DNA of 64,000 nt, from contig JAKEET010000024.1 of the NCBI GenBank assembly GCA_022616435.1, positions 1 through 64,000 on the forward strand, read 5' to 3'. Made by a program: the position numbers and the translations under genes. Positions 8,756 through 21,122 of the stretch are shown here, in pieces. Each line of letters starts with the position of its first letter. The first letter of the stretch is position 1. The notes beneath the pieces are model-generated. The model was not told the DNA's origin. It saw only the letters and a list, made by a program, of their open reading frames with translations, and did not search any database. The DNA comes from Gemmataceae bacterium (GTDB lineage: Bacteria > Planctomycetota > Planctomycetia > Gemmatales > Gemmataceae).

Positions 8756-11647
8756 ATGATCCATCGCCGATGGTTGGCCGTCCTCGCCGTCGTGTGCGCC
8801 GTCGCGTGCGCCGTCGTCTCGCCCAGCCGCGCGCGGGCCGGCGACGGCATCGACTTCTTCGAACGGAAGATCCGTCCGGTCCTCGTCGAACATTGTTACC
8901 AGTGCCACGCCAGGGACGCCAAGAAACAGCGCGGCGGCCTGCTGCTGGATAGCCGGGCCGGCATCCGCAAGGGGGGCGACACCGGGCCGGCCGTCGTACC
9001 GGGCAAGCCTGCGGAAAGCCTGCTGCTGAAAGCGGTGCGGCACGTCGATCCGGAGCTGAAGATGCCGCCCAAGGGGAAGCTGCCCGACGCGGTGATCGCC
9101 GATCTGGAACGCTGGATCGCGCTGGGCGCTCCCGATCCGCGCGAGGAGAAGGCGGTCAAGGCGGCCGGCGTCGATTTCGAGGCGGCGACGAAGCACTGGG
9201 CGTATCAGCCGCTGCGGAAGCCGGCGCTGCCCCCGCTTCCTCCTTCCCTTGCGAAGGGGGGGACGCAGGGCGGGTGGGCCGCCACGCCGATTGACCGGTT
9301 CATCCTGGCGAAGCTCGAAGAAAAAGGGCTGACGCCGTCGCCGCCCGCCGATCCGCGCACGCTGCTGCGGCGCCTCTACTTCGACCTGACCGGGTTGCCG
9401 CCGACTTCTGAGGAGGTCGAGGATTTTGTCCGCGCGTGGGATGCCGCGAGCGCGAAACGGCAAGCCGAGGGTTCGAATCCGCGAGCGCGGGCCATGGTGT
9501 TGCAACAGGTTGTCGATCGCTTGCTCGCGTCGCCGCGCTACGGCGAGCGCTGGGGCCGCCACTGGCTCGACGTGGCCCGCTATGCCGACACCAAGGACGG
9601 CGTCCTCATGTACGGCGACGACCGCATCCGGCCGTACGCCTACACCTACCGCGATTACGTGATCCGCGCCTTCAATGACGACACGCCGTTCGACCGCTTC
9701 ATCCACGAGCAGCTCGCCGCCGACCTGATCGAGCCGAAGGTGGAGCCGTGGCGGCTGGCGGCGATGGGCTATCTCACGCTCGGCCGGATGTTCGACAACA
9801 ATCAACACGACATCCTCGACGACCGCATCGACGTGGTGACGCGCGGCTTGCTCGGGTTGACGGTGACCTGCGCCCGCTGCCACGATCACAAGTACGACGC
9901 GGTGTCCAGCGCCGATTACTACGCGCTCTACGGCGTCTTCGCCAGCAGCGAAGCGCCGTTCGAGCTGCCGCTCATCGGCGTCGTCGCGAAGACGCCCAGC
10001 CTGGAGGACTTCCTGAAGAAGGAAGCGCCGGCAAGGCACAAGCTGAACGCCATGCAGGACGAGCAATTCGCGCTGTTGACCGAGACAGCCCGGGAGCGCA
10101 TCGGCGATTACCTGGTCCGCGTCGCGACCACGCCGCCCGACCTCGCCGAGACGGCGATCTACTTCCTGTCGCTCGCCCCGACCGACCTGCGGCCGCAGGT
10201 CGTCAACCGCTGGCGCAAGTATCTGGAGCATCCGGCTCGCGCCGACGACGCGGTGTTCGGGCCGTGGCACGCGGTGATGCGTTTGCCCGAAGCCGATTGG
10301 GCCCGGCGTGCGCCGGCAACAATCGCCCAATGGGCGTCGAAGCCGTCCGGAACTGCCCGAGGCCAGATCAATCCGCTGGTGGCGCAGGCGTTCGCCAACG
10401 TCCAGCCGGAGAGCAAGCCGGAAATCGCCCGGATGTACGGCGATCTGCTCCGAAAAACGTACGAGCGCTCGAAGCAGGCGGATGTGAAAATGAACGCCGC
10501 GGAACAGCAGCTCGTGGACCTTCTCACGAGCCGCGATAGCCCGGCGTGGTTCCCGAAGAGCCAGACCTACTACTACATGTCGCGGCAGGAAAAGGACCGG
10601 TTCGGCGGCATGCGCAATAATCTCGACAAGCTGGCCGTGCAGTCGCCGCACGCGCCGCCGCGGGCCATGGTGCTCCACGACGCCCAGGATATTGTTGATC
10701 CGCGCATCTTCGTGCGCGGCAACCCGTCGGTGCCGGGCGAGCCGGTGGCGCGGCGGTTCCTGCGTGTGCTTGCCGGGCCGGCGCCGAAGCCGTTCGCCAA
10801 CGGCAGCGGCCGGCTCGACCTGGCCAAGGCGATCACCGCCCCGGACAATCCGCTGACCGCCCGCGTTCTGGTCAACCGCGTGTGGATGCACCATTTCGGC
10901 GAGCCGCTGGTGTCGACGCCCAGCGACTTCGGCGCCCGCAGCACCCCGCCGACGCACCCGGAGCTGCTCGATTGGCTCGCGTCCACGTTCATCGAAGAAG
11001 GCTGGTCGCTGAAGAAGCTGCACCGGCATATCGTGCTGTCGGCGGCGTATGGGCAGGAATCAGAAGTCAGAGGTCAGGAGTCAGAGGTCAGAGGTTTGGG
11101 TCCGCGGCTCGATCCCGAAAACCGATATTTATGGCGCATGAATCGCCGCCGGCTCGATCTCGAAGCGATGCGCGACAGCCTGCTGTTCGTGTCGGGCCGG
11201 CTGGACCTCACGATGGGCGGACGGCCCGTGAACGTGGCCGGCGACGCGGCCAATCGCCGCCGCACCGTGTATGGCCTGGTGGATCGCCAGACGCTGCCGG
11301 GTTTGTTCCGCGCCTTCGACTTCGCCAGCCCCGACGCCAGCGCCGAACGCCGGCCGTTCACGACGGTGCCGCAGCAGGCGCTGTTTGGCATGAACTCGCC
11401 GTTCATCATGGAGCAGGCCAAGGCGTTGGCCGCCCGGCCCCAGGTGGCGGAGGCGGCGACGCCGGAAGCCAAGGTCGCGGCCCACGTGCGGCTGGCGCTG
11501 GCCCGCGCCGCCGAGCCGGGGGAAATCGAGGCGGCCATCCGCTTCGTCCGCGCCGTCGAAGCGAGCGGCGAACGGTCGCAGCTCACGCCGTGGCAGCAGT
11601 ACGCCCAGGTGCTGCTGATGACCAACGAGTTTGTGTTCGTGGATTGA
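8756..11647 (+). CDS. PSD1 protein: planctomycete cytochrome c, DUF1549 and DUF1553
   Basis: This is a 963-residue exported protein. After a signal peptide ([22 protein letters not shown]) comes a PSCyt1 domain whose haem-binding CYQCH lies at about residues 47-51. DUF1549 follows (about 140-380), with [21 protein letters not shown] and a second [10 protein letters not shown] at about 372. DUF1553 fills the C-terminal third, with [18 protein letters not shown] and [11 protein letters not shown]. The family is specific to planctomycetes and neighbours and is often paired with DUF1501 genes. A role in extracytoplasmic polymer degradation is proposed but unproven. Three segments look like inserts relative to the family: [12 protein letters not shown] (9229-9280), the [10 protein letters not shown] region (9437-9495) and [13 protein letters not shown] (11054-11095). 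All keep the frame. Confidence 0.9.
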   Translation: MIHRRWLAVLAVVCAVACAVVSPSRARAGDGIDFFERKIRPVLVEHCYQCHARDAKKQRGGLLLDSRAGIRKGGDTGPAVVPGKPAESLLLKAVRHVDPELKMPPKGKLPDAVIADLERWIALGAPDPREEKAVKAAGVDFEAATKHWAYQPLRKPALPPLPPSLAKGGTQGGWAATPIDRFILAKLEEKGLTPSPPADPRTLLRRLYFDLTGLPPTSEEVEDFVRAWDAASAKRQAEGSNPRARAMVLQQVVDRLLASPRYGERWGRHWLDVARYADTKDGVLMYGDDRIRPYAYTYRDYVIRAFNDDTPFDRFIHEQLAADLIEPKVEPWRLAAMGYLTLGRMFDNNQHDILDDRIDVVTRGLLGLTVTCARCHDHKYDAVSSADYYALYGVFASSEAPFELPLIGVVAKTPSLEDFLKKEAPARHKLNAMQDEQFALLTETARERIGDYLVRVATTPPDLAETAIYFLSLAPTDLRPQVVNRWRKYLEHPARADDAVFGPWHAVMRLPEADWARRAPATIAQWASKPSGTARGQINPLVAQAFANVQPESKPEIARMYGDLLRKTYERSKQADVKMNAAEQQLVDLLTSRDSPAWFPKSQTYYYMSRQEKDRFGGMRNNLDKLAVQSPHAPPRAMVLHDAQDIVDPRIFVRGNPSVPGEPVARRFLRVLAGPAPKPFANGSGRLDLAKAITAPDNPLTARVLVNRVWMHHFGEPLVSTPSDFGARSTPPTHPELLDWLASTFIEEGWSLKKLHRHIVLSAAYGQESEVRGQESEVRGLGPRLDPENRYLWRMNRRRLDLEAMRDSLLFVSGRLDLTMGGRPVNVAGDAANRRRTVYGLVDRQTLPGLFRAFDFASPDASAERRPFTTVPQQALFGMNSPFIMEQAKALAARPQVAEAATPEAKVAAHVRLALARAAEPGEIEAAIRFVRAVEASGERSQLTPWQQYAQVLLMTNEFVFVD

Positions 11648-11670
11648 GCCCCAAGCGCGGCGGCGGCCGT

Positions 11671-11693
11671 CCCTCGCTGACGCTTCGGGTTGG
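11671..11693. repeat. REP-like short repeat
   Basis: The sequence ccctcgctgacgcttcgggt lies between the PSD1 stop and the DUF1080 start. I recognise it as a short repeat common in planctomycete intergenic regions. The recognition is from memory and copy number must be counted in the genome. A similar but different fragment (cgccgctcgcggcttagcg) lies at about 12796-12814, after the DUF1080 gene. Confidence 0.4.
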
Positions 11694-11793
11694 TGCAGCG
11701 GAATCGCGCTCCTTTTTTCGTTGCATCCATCGGCGTTCTGCCGCACAATCAGCGCTCTTCCCGAATCATCCGAGCCCTTCACGAGGTGTTTTC

Positions 11794-12792
11794 ATGACAC
11801 GGTTCCTGACTTGCATCATCGCGATTGCCACAGCGACGGCGTTGGTCCTCTCACCGGCGGCTGCGCAGGAAAAGGCCAAGAAGAAAGAGAAGCCGAAGCG
11901 GATCGCGTTCACGAACGCGAAGGACGCCGGGCCGGACTTCGCGGTGCAGGGGGAATATGTCGGCGACGTCGGCGGGGAAAAGACGGGAGCCCACCTGATC
12001 GCCCGCGGCGACGGCAAGTTCGACGTCAACATTCTCCAAGGCGGCCTCGCCGGGGCCGGCTGGGACGGCGCGACGAAACTCACCGGCAAGGCGATCACCG
12101 AAGGCGACCGCACCATCGTCACCGGCAAGGACCTCGGCGGCGATATCGCGAACGGCTCGTTCACGCTGAAGGTCGGCGACAAGACCGGCACGCTGAAACA
12201 CGTCGTTCGCCAAAGCCCGACCGCCGGCCTGAAGCCGCCGCCCGACGCCATCATCCTGTTCGACGGCAGCGAGGCATCGGTCAAGGAATGGAACGGCGGC
12301 AAGCTGGTCGACGGCAACCTGCTCAACAACGGCGTCCGCAGCAATCTAAAGTTCAGGGACTTCACGCTGCACCTGGAGTTCCGCCTGCCATACATGCCGT
12401 ATTCCCGCGATCAAGGACGCGGCAACAGCGGCCTCTATTTGCAAGAGCGCTACGAGATCCAGATTCTCGACAGCTTCGGCCTCAAGGGCAGGAACAACGA
12501 GTGCGGCGGCTTCTACGGGCATTACGATCCGCTGGTCAACATGTGCCTGCCCCCGTTGACCTGGCAGACGTATGACGTGGACTTCACGGCCGCACGCTTC
12601 GAGAACGGCAAGCGCGTCAGTCCCGCCGTGGTCACGGTCAGGCACAACGGCGTCGTCATCCACAACCAGCGCGAGATGAAGGGCGAAAGCGGCGGCGGCC
12701 GGAAGGAAGGCAGCGAACTCGGCGGGTTCCTGCTGCAAAACCACGGCGACCCGGTCCACTTCCGCAACATCTGGGTGGCGGAGAAGAGATGA
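11794..12792 (+). CDS. Secreted DUF1080 (3-keto-disaccharide hydrolase family) protein
   Basis: The protein has 332 residues from ATG 11794. The signal peptide ([21 protein letters not shown]) is followed by a Lys-rich linker ([10 protein letters not shown]) and a ~110-residue domain with [20 protein letters not shown]. The C-terminal ~190 residues match DUF1080: [49 protein letters not shown] and [18 protein letters not shown]. This concanavalin-like fold is very expanded in planctomycetes, and some members hydrolyse 3-keto-glycosides. It follows the PSD1 gene by 146 bp on the same strand, so shared expression is possible. Confidence 0.88.
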   Translation: MTRFLTCIIAIATATALVLSPAAAQEKAKKKEKPKRIAFTNAKDAGPDFAVQGEYVGDVGGEKTGAHLIARGDGKFDVNILQGGLAGAGWDGATKLTGKAITEGDRTIVTGKDLGGDIANGSFTLKVGDKTGTLKHVVRQSPTAGLKPPPDAIILFDGSEASVKEWNGGKLVDGNLLNNGVRSNLKFRDFTLHLEFRLPYMPYSRDQGRGNSGLYLQERYEIQILDSFGLKGRNNECGGFYGHYDPLVNMCLPPLTWQTYDVDFTAARFENGKRVSPAVVTVRHNGVVIHNQREMKGESGGGRKEGSELGGFLLQNHGDPVHFRNIWVAEKR

Positions 12793-12836
12793 TCGGTTCG
12801 CCGCTCGCGGCTTAGCGTTCGGACGCGTGATGCAGC

Positions 12837-13790
12837 TCACAGGAACGCGCAGATCGGGCACGGGATGCCTCTCAGGGAAATCCCCAACCCCCCGAGCGAG
12901 GCGGTCAGCGAGGCGGCCAGCATGAGCGAGGCCAGCATGCCGATGTTGAGTGATGCGCCGGCGGCAAACGAAGCGGTGGCGCTCAGGTTGGCCGACGCGG
13001 CCAGCATCGCCGAGAGGGTCGCCGACAGCTGGGCGTTGGCAAACAGGCCCAGCGGCAGGCCCGCGATGGCGGCATTGAGCGCCAGCGAGGCGTTGGGCAG
13101 CATCAGGTTGACGCCGAGCGTGGCATTGATGTTGACCACCGCGGACAACAGGCCCAGCAGGTGCGCCAGGGACGGAAGCGACAGCGACAGGGTCGGCAGC
13201 GACAGGCTGGCCGCGGCACTGATCGCCGCGGACAGGCTGGCCATGGCCCCCGGCAAGCCCAGGTTCACGCCCAGTGCGGCCGCGGCGCTGGCAGCCAGAG
13301 CGGCGCTTGCATTGAAGGATGCCGAAGCGGCCGCCGACAGCGCGGCCTGGAGCGCCAGTCCAGCGCCGGGAGCGCCCAGGCTGATCCCCAGCGTGGCACT
13401 GAGAGTCGCCATCAGCGAGCCCATGGCGGACAGCGCCAGCAGACCGGAGATGTTGATGCCGAGCAGCGGGCTGAGGGCCGGCAGGTTCGCGTTGATCGAC
13501 GCGAAGAGGGGCGCCAGTTGCAGCGCTGCATTCGCGTTGAGACCGACGCCCAGGGCCTGAGCGGCCAGCGACGCCGAGGCGACCAGCGACAGCTGGGCGG
13601 TGGCCGACGCCGACAGGCCCAGGGCCGCCGCCGCTGCCAGGTTTGCCGACGCGCTCAGCGACCCGCCGAGCCCCGGCAGCCCCAGAGCCATCGACAGGTT
13701 GAGCGCGGCCGAAGGCATCGAGAAGGATATGGACGGCAGATTCAACAGCACATTGAGGCCGGCCAGATCACCGGAGCACAGGCATGGCAT
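12837..13790 (-). CDS. Almost uncharged Ala/Leu/Ser-rich low-complexity protein
   Basis: I do not recognise this 317-residue protein. ATG 13790 was chosen because AAGGA lies eight bases upstream. Apart from Asp8, one His (SLAHLLG) and one Arg near the end (SLRGIPC) it has no charged residues, and there is no Lys or Glu at all. The body is a loose repetition of Ala, Leu, Ser, Gly and Asn (for example SASANLAAAAALGLSASA, NASAALAASAAAALGVNLG, LPTLSLSLPSL). Both ends carry cysteines: CLC at residues 3-5 and CPIC four residues from the C-terminus. No cleavable signal peptide is evident, and the hydrophobicity is spread rather than grouped into clear helices. The opposite strand is also open over 12865-13560, but as an ordinary GC-rich shadow. 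It could be a structural or matrix-type protein, which is speculation. Confidence 0.7.
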   Translation of the reverse strand: MPCLCSGDLAGLNVLLNLPSISFSMPSAALNLSMALGLPGLGGSLSASANLAAAAALGLSASATAQLSLVASASLAAQALGVGLNANAALQLAPLFASINANLPALSPLLGINISGLLALSAMGSLMATLSATLGISLGAPGAGLALQAALSAAASASFNASAALAASAAAALGVNLGLPGAMASLSAAISAAASLSLPTLSLSLPSLAHLLGLLSAVVNINATLGVNLMLPNASLALNAAIAGLPLGLFANAQLSATLSAMLAASANLSATASFAAGASLNIGMLASLMLAASLTASLGGLGISLRGIPCPICAFL

Positions 13791-13896
13791 GGCGATTTCC
13801 TTGAACGAGGTTCGATTCCTCTCAATGAAGGCTAGGGTGCATTGCCACGGTGAAGCATAAACGGGCGGACGCCGAATCACAAGCAGAAAAACGCCG

Positions 13897-14574
13897 TCAC
13901 ACCACCTTCAATCCCTCCTTCACCGCCTCGATCGCCAGCGCCGATGCCGGGATCTCGTAGTTGCAGCGATGCACGGGCGCCTGTCCCGCGATCCGCCGCC
14001 GCAGCCAGCCGGTCGCCTTCCTGGCCCATTTCAGAAACTCGTCCGGATGGCGCCGGAACGTCTTGCCGACCAGGTAGGTCGAGTAGAAGCTCGTCGTCGT
14101 CCGGTTCATGACGTTGTCGCGATTGATGACGCCGTAGTTGTATCGGATGAGTTGCGAGGCTGCGTGGTTCAAATGTGGACGACGCACTTTCTTGCCGCCC
14201 ACGATCCTGGAGATTTTCGGAAACACTCCGGGCGCCGACAGCAACTCTTCCGTGCCGTCCACAGTCTCCTCCACGTAACCGACGCTCGGGTTGAGAACCG
14301 ACTGCCGGTGGCCGAGCAAGATGCTCACGGTGTCGTACTGTACGATTTTCTTGGCGAAGCGCTGGACGAACGCCGCCACCGGCGCCGGCTCGAACTGCCG
14401 GTCGAGGGGATTGTCGCCCAGGGCGCACGCCCAGATGTCGCCGGTCGTGGCCAGGTACTCCCAGAACGCAGCGTGCTCCTGGGGCAACATGGCGATGTTG
14501 ACGCCCGATACCGCCGCCATGACGCGCTCCTGCCTCGTGCTCGCCGCACGTGTTCCTTCATCGGGACGCTTCAT
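13897..14574 (-). CDS. Unknown protein coupled to an ABC permease
   Basis: This is a 225-residue protein if started at ATG 14574, which overlaps the upstream permease stop as ATGA. A second ATG at 14520 has a better ribosome site (aggcaggag, six-base spacing) and gives 207 residues. The sequence is soluble-looking, with FWEYLATTGDIWACALGDNP, VSILLGHRQSVLNPSVGYVEE and a basic C-terminal part (KWARKATGWLRRRIAG). I recognise no domain. Its position as the last gene of a DUF1501-permease-unknown run suggests a linked role with the permease. Nothing in the sequence shows which. Confidence 0.65.
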   Translation of the reverse strand: MKRPDEGTRAASTRQERVMAAVSGVNIAMLPQEHAAFWEYLATTGDIWACALGDNPLDRQFEPAPVAAFVQRFAKKIVQYDTVSILLGHRQSVLNPSVGYVEETVDGTEELLSAPGVFPKISRIVGGKKVRRPHLNHAASQLIRYNYGVINRDNVMNRTTTSFYSTYLVGKTFRRHPDEFLKWARKATGWLRRRIAGQAPVHRCNYEIPASALAIEAVKEGLKVV

Positions 14575-16400
14575 CGGGACACGGCTTCGCCCGTCTCGGC
14601 CGCTTCCTCGTACAGCGGCAACGGCTGCTTCAACAACTCCGGATCGGGCGGCTTCAGCACGTGCGCCGTCAGACCGATCTTTTCCAGCCAGCGCTGATGG
14701 AACCAGTCGTATTGCGGATCGACGTCCTTGTTGCGATCGACCTTGGCCACGCGTTTCTCGGCCGCGATCAGCAACCGCTGCGTCAAGATCCAGTAAGCGA
14801 CCAGAAAGCTGCCGCCCACGGCGATCCATTGGAGATCGAGCGCCCCCCACGAAAGCGACAGCGATTCGTTGTCGATCATCCAGGCGATGAACCCCACGAG
14901 AATCTCCAGAACGCCTTGCAAGAACACCACGACAAGCGCCACCGGAATGCAGAGCGCGATCCAGGTCAGATAGCACAGCCCGAGGGTGCTGACCAGGCTG
15001 GACCATGAGTTCCGGCTGCGGACCGAGCACCAGATGCCGACGGCAGCGACGAAGGGAACGGTCAGCGCGGCGGCGCTGAGCCAGAGCAAGGTCCAGACGA
15101 TCGCGCCGCTCGACGCGGCGAATCGCGCGCCGACGGCGCCGATCAAGATGCTGCAGACGAGCGCCACGATGCCGGCCGTGACCAGGTACGGCGCGCACGC
15201 CCCGATGGTCCCCCAGTACTTGCCGCGGATGACGCTTCGCGTGGTCAGCGGGGTCTGCAAGAGCGATGCCCAGGTCGCTTGTTCGCGCTCGCTGGTGATG
15301 GATCCCGATGCACGCAGCGCCACGACCAGGCTCGTAACCGCCAACAGGGCGCAACCATGCCAGAAGAAGACCGCCGTGATCCCCGGCCCAGCGCGGAGCG
15401 CGGCCGCACGCAGCTCCGCCAGCCGGCCATGCCGAACATGATCCACCAGGTTGACGTTGGCCGGCAGGGCGCGTTGCAGGAACCAGCTGTACGAACAGGT
15501 CACGAGCACCGCGACGGCCAGGCAGCCCAGCCAGCGCGGCCAGCGGCCAAGTCCCGGTACGATGCCGACGACGTGCTGCTCGCGCCAGGCGACCGGATTG
15601 TTGCCGAGGCGCGGACGGCGCATCGGCCGCCAGCGCCATGCTGTGCGCGCGACCTGCCGCAGTTGCCGCAAGTAAGCTCCGCGCAGCCGTAGGGCGGCAA
15701 TCACGAGGCACACGAATCCGAGCACGGTCCAACCCAGGGCGCACTGACCGACGCGGCGCCAGTCGAGCGTGCCGTTGTCCAGAGTCAGGGCCCGCAGCGG
15801 ATTCAGCGCATCGACGAGCCCGATCAGGCGCGGCGACGTGAGCAGGGCTCGGGCCGCGACGACGGCCAATCCCAAAAGGTAGATCGCCAGCACCGCCTGC
15901 CGCGTCTGCCGCGACCACACCGACGCCAGGATCGCGGCCGCGCCGAGTCCGAGAATCATCGCGAGCGACAGGATCAGCAGGGCCAATGGCAGGGCGCCGA
16001 CGCCGCCGAAGCCGCTGAACCAGCAGACGAGCGGCAGCCCGGCGAGGCTCATGAGCACGAGCTGATAGGTCCGCGCCAAAAGCTTTCCGAACACAATCTC
16101 CCACGCGCTTAGATGGGCGGTGAGCAGATACTGCAGCGTGCCCGACGTTTTCTCCTCGGTGATGGCCCCGCCGGCCAAGGCCGGCGTCAAGAGCGCGATC
16201 AGTCCGAAGTGGAAGATGACAAGCCGCTCGAAGAAGCCGCTGAAGCCGCCGCCCGCCATCCAGGCGCTGAAGGAATCGGCCAGCAGCAGCACCGGCACGA
16301 GCTGCACGATCACGAAGCCGGCATACATCCAGCGCAACGCATGAGTGCGCTGCCGCCGCCCGGCCAGGAGCATCTCTTGACGAAAAACGCAGGTGCTCAT
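14571..16400 (-). CDS. ABC-2 type permease, two fused halves
   Basis: This is a 609-residue integral membrane protein with about twelve predicted helices in two similar halves. Each half has the signature loop of ABC-2/GldF-like permeases: EEKTSGTLQYLLTAHLSAWE in the first and EREQATWASLLQTPLTTR in the second. Helices such as LALLILSLAMILGLGAAAIL follow. The start at 16400 overlaps the stop of the DUF1501 gene (ATGA) and the end overlaps the next gene in the same way, so translation is probably coupled. No ATP-binding subunit is encoded nearby, so it must use one from elsewhere or have lost it. The exported substrate is unknown. Confidence 0.82.
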   Translation of the reverse strand: MSTCVFRQEMLLAGRRQRTHALRWMYAGFVIVQLVPVLLLADSFSAWMAGGGFSGFFERLVIFHFGLIALLTPALAGGAITEEKTSGTLQYLLTAHLSAWEIVFGKLLARTYQLVLMSLAGLPLVCWFSGFGGVGALPLALLILSLAMILGLGAAAILASVWSRQTRQAVLAIYLLGLAVVAARALLTSPRLIGLVDALNPLRALTLDNGTLDWRRVGQCALGWTVLGFVCLVIAALRLRGAYLRQLRQVARTAWRWRPMRRPRLGNNPVAWREQHVVGIVPGLGRWPRWLGCLAVAVLVTCSYSWFLQRALPANVNLVDHVRHGRLAELRAAALRAGPGITAVFFWHGCALLAVTSLVVALRASGSITSEREQATWASLLQTPLTTRSVIRGKYWGTIGACAPYLVTAGIVALVCSILIGAVGARFAASSGAIVWTLLWLSAAALTVPFVAAVGIWCSVRSRNSWSSLVSTLGLCYLTWIALCIPVALVVVFLQGVLEILVGFIAWMIDNESLSLSWGALDLQWIAVGGSFLVAYWILTQRLLIAAEKRVAKVDRNKDVDPQYDWFHQRWLEKIGLTAHVLKPPDPELLKQPLPLYEEAAETGEAVSR

Positions 16401-17818
16401 GAAAGTACTTCGTGCACGACGTGCCCGTGCACGTCCGTCAGCCGCCGGTCGCTGCCGTTGTGGCGATAGGTCAGTCGTTCGTGGTCGATGCCGAGCAGGT
16501 GGAGGATGGTCGCGTGGACGTCGTGAACATCATGCCCGGAGACCGATTTCCAGCCCCACGCGTCGCTCTCACCGACCGCCATGCCGCCCCTGACCCCTGC
16601 CCCGGCCAGCCAGCCGACCGACGTGCCGCCGTTGTGATCGCGGCCCTCGACGCCCTGGGTGAACGGCATCCGGCCAAACTCTGTGCTCCAGACAACGAGC
16701 GTGTCCTCCAGCAAGCCGCGCGACTTCAAATCGGTCAGCAACGCCGCGATGGGCTGGTCGGTCTGCCGCGCCATGGCCGGCAGCTCATCGAGGATGCTGG
16801 TGTGATTGTCCCAGTTGTTGCTGGCCCCGCTGGCGCCGCTCCAGACTTGCACGAAGCGGACGCCGCGCTCGACGAGCCGGCGCGCGGTCAGGCAACTGCG
16901 AGCGAACGCTTCCATGGGCGATTGGCCGAGACCGTAGAGCCGCTGGGTCGCTTCGGTCTCGCGCGTCACGTCGAGCGCTTCGGTGGCGTGGAGCTGCAAG
17001 CGGGCGGCCATTTCGTAGCCGGCGATCCGCGCTTCGAGCCGGGAATCGCCCGGGTTCTGCAAGAGATGTTGCTGATTCAGTTCGCGAAGCAAAGTCTGAC
17101 CATCGGCCTCGCTCGCGCGGGTGATGTGCCGCGCGTTCTGCGGCGGGTGCAGTGCGGCGATCGGCGTCGGGGAGTTGACGCGGATCATCGTGCCGGCATG
17201 CCGGGCGGGCAAGAAGCCCGGCGAGAAGTTGCCCTGGTTGTTGTACGGCAAGCCGCGCGCGTCCGGCAGCACCACGAACGTCGGCAGGTTGTCGCTCAGG
17301 TTCCCCAGTCCGAAGCTGAGCCAGGCGCCCAGGCACGGAAACCCCGGCAGGATGAAGCCGGTGTTCATCAGATAGCTGGCCGGGCCGTGGACGTTGCTTT
17401 TCGACTTCACGCCCATCAAGAAGGCGATGTCGTCGACGTGCCGGGCCAGGTGCGGAAAGACGCTGCTGACCCAGCGGCCGCACTGCCCATGCCGCCGAAA
17501 CGGAAACGGACACCGCATCAGGTTGCCCGGCGTGGACGTGACCGCCTCGACGTGCTCGCCGGGATCGAAGCGCTGGCCGTGCAGCCGCGTGAGGAGGGGT
17601 TTGTAGTCGAAGGTGTCGATCTGGCTGGCGCCGCCGTTCATGAAAAGCTGGATGACTCGCTTGGCGCGGGCGCGATGGTGCAGGCCGCCGTTGAACGCCG
17701 GGTCCGGACGCGGCGGGTCGGCGAGCAAGCCCTGGCGCGCGAGCAGGTCGGCGAGGGCGATGCCGCCGAGGCCGCCGAGGGACCAGAGGAAGTCACGCCT
17801 GGCTTGTGGATGCGTCAT
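16397..17818 (-). CDS. DUF1501 sulfatase-like protein, Tat-type signal
   Basis: The protein has 473 residues from ATG 17818. It starts with a Tat-like signal (ARRDFLWSLGGLGGIALADLLA). DUF1501 features follow: RAKRVIQLFMNGGASQIDTFDYKP, an HGPASYLMNTGF segment, SWNNWD-like SNNWDNHTSI, the conserved EFGRMPF, and GRDHN. The family has an alkaline-phosphatase/sulfatase-like fold and is found almost always near PSD1 genes, as here (PSD1 lies 95 bp upstream on the same strand). The substrate is unknown. Its last bases overlap the start of the ABC permease, an unusual partner. Confidence 0.88.
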   Translation of the reverse strand: MTHPQARRDFLWSLGGLGGIALADLLARQGLLADPPRPDPAFNGGLHHRARAKRVIQLFMNGGASQIDTFDYKPLLTRLHGQRFDPGEHVEAVTSTPGNLMRCPFPFRRHGQCGRWVSSVFPHLARHVDDIAFLMGVKSKSNVHGPASYLMNTGFILPGFPCLGAWLSFGLGNLSDNLPTFVVLPDARGLPYNNQGNFSPGFLPARHAGTMIRVNSPTPIAALHPPQNARHITRASEADGQTLLRELNQQHLLQNPGDSRLEARIAGYEMAARLQLHATEALDVTRETEATQRLYGLGQSPMEAFARSCLTARRLVERGVRFVQVWSGASGASNNWDNHTSILDELPAMARQTDQPIAALLTDLKSRGLLEDTLVVWSTEFGRMPFTQGVEGRDHNGGTSVGWLAGAGVRGGMAVGESDAWGWKSVSGHDVHDVHATILHLLGIDHERLTYRHNGSDRRLTDVHGHVVHEVLS

Positions 17819-17838
17819 CGGACCACGCGTCTTCGTAT

Positions 17839-17863
17839 AGCCCCGGTTCGAAGAACCGGGGCT
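17839..17863. repeat. Short perfect hairpin between PSD1 and DUF1501
   Basis: Eleven-base arms agccccggttc and gaaccggggct flank a gaa loop. The hairpin sits in the 95-bp gap between the PSD1 stop and the DUF1501 start on the minus strand. It may attenuate transcription between the two genes, or be one copy of a REP-like family (compare the ggcttcgaagactcagcccc arm at 29798-29883). Confidence 0.45.
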
Positions 17864-17913
17864 GGGTGGATGTTCGTCCTGACTCTGAGCCGCGAGCGCG
17901 AAACAGTGAACAA

Positions 17914-20958
<3,045 letters not shown>

Positions 20959-21048
20959 GGGGTCGTCAACTTGCAATGAACCGACACTGGAGTCGAGTTC
21001 CAGTGTATCCTACCGGGCGACCGAGGAAAAGCAGGCTCGGCAACGTCC

Positions 21049-21078
21049 TTGATTCGGCTTGGTGGTTCGCCCTAAGAT
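21049..21078 (+). promoter_or_regulatory. Possible sigma-70 promoter for the AAA ATPase
   Basis: TTGATT at 21049-21054 and TAAGAT at 21073-21078 are separated by 18 bp, 45 bp before ATG 21123, in the gap between divergent genes. Only the boxes support it; several weaker matches would be expected by chance. Confidence 0.25.
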
Positions 21079-21122
21079 GCTGCAAACGGCACATTCATCG
21101 AGCCATTCGCGCGGAGGCGGTC

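Noticed and set aside
9470-9480. ggttcgaatcc, identical to a tRNA T-arm core
   Set aside because: It lies inside the PSD1 reading frame, and no acceptor, D- or anticodon arm can be drawn around it.
8390-11029. Long minus-strand frame opposite the PSD1 gene
   Set aside because: Only its last ~100 codons (from 8695) belong to a real, frameshifted gene. The rest mirrors PSD1 codons.
10882-11793. N-terminal extension of the DUF1080 gene into PSD1
   Set aside because: The frame is open by chance; ATG 11794 starts a normal signal peptide.
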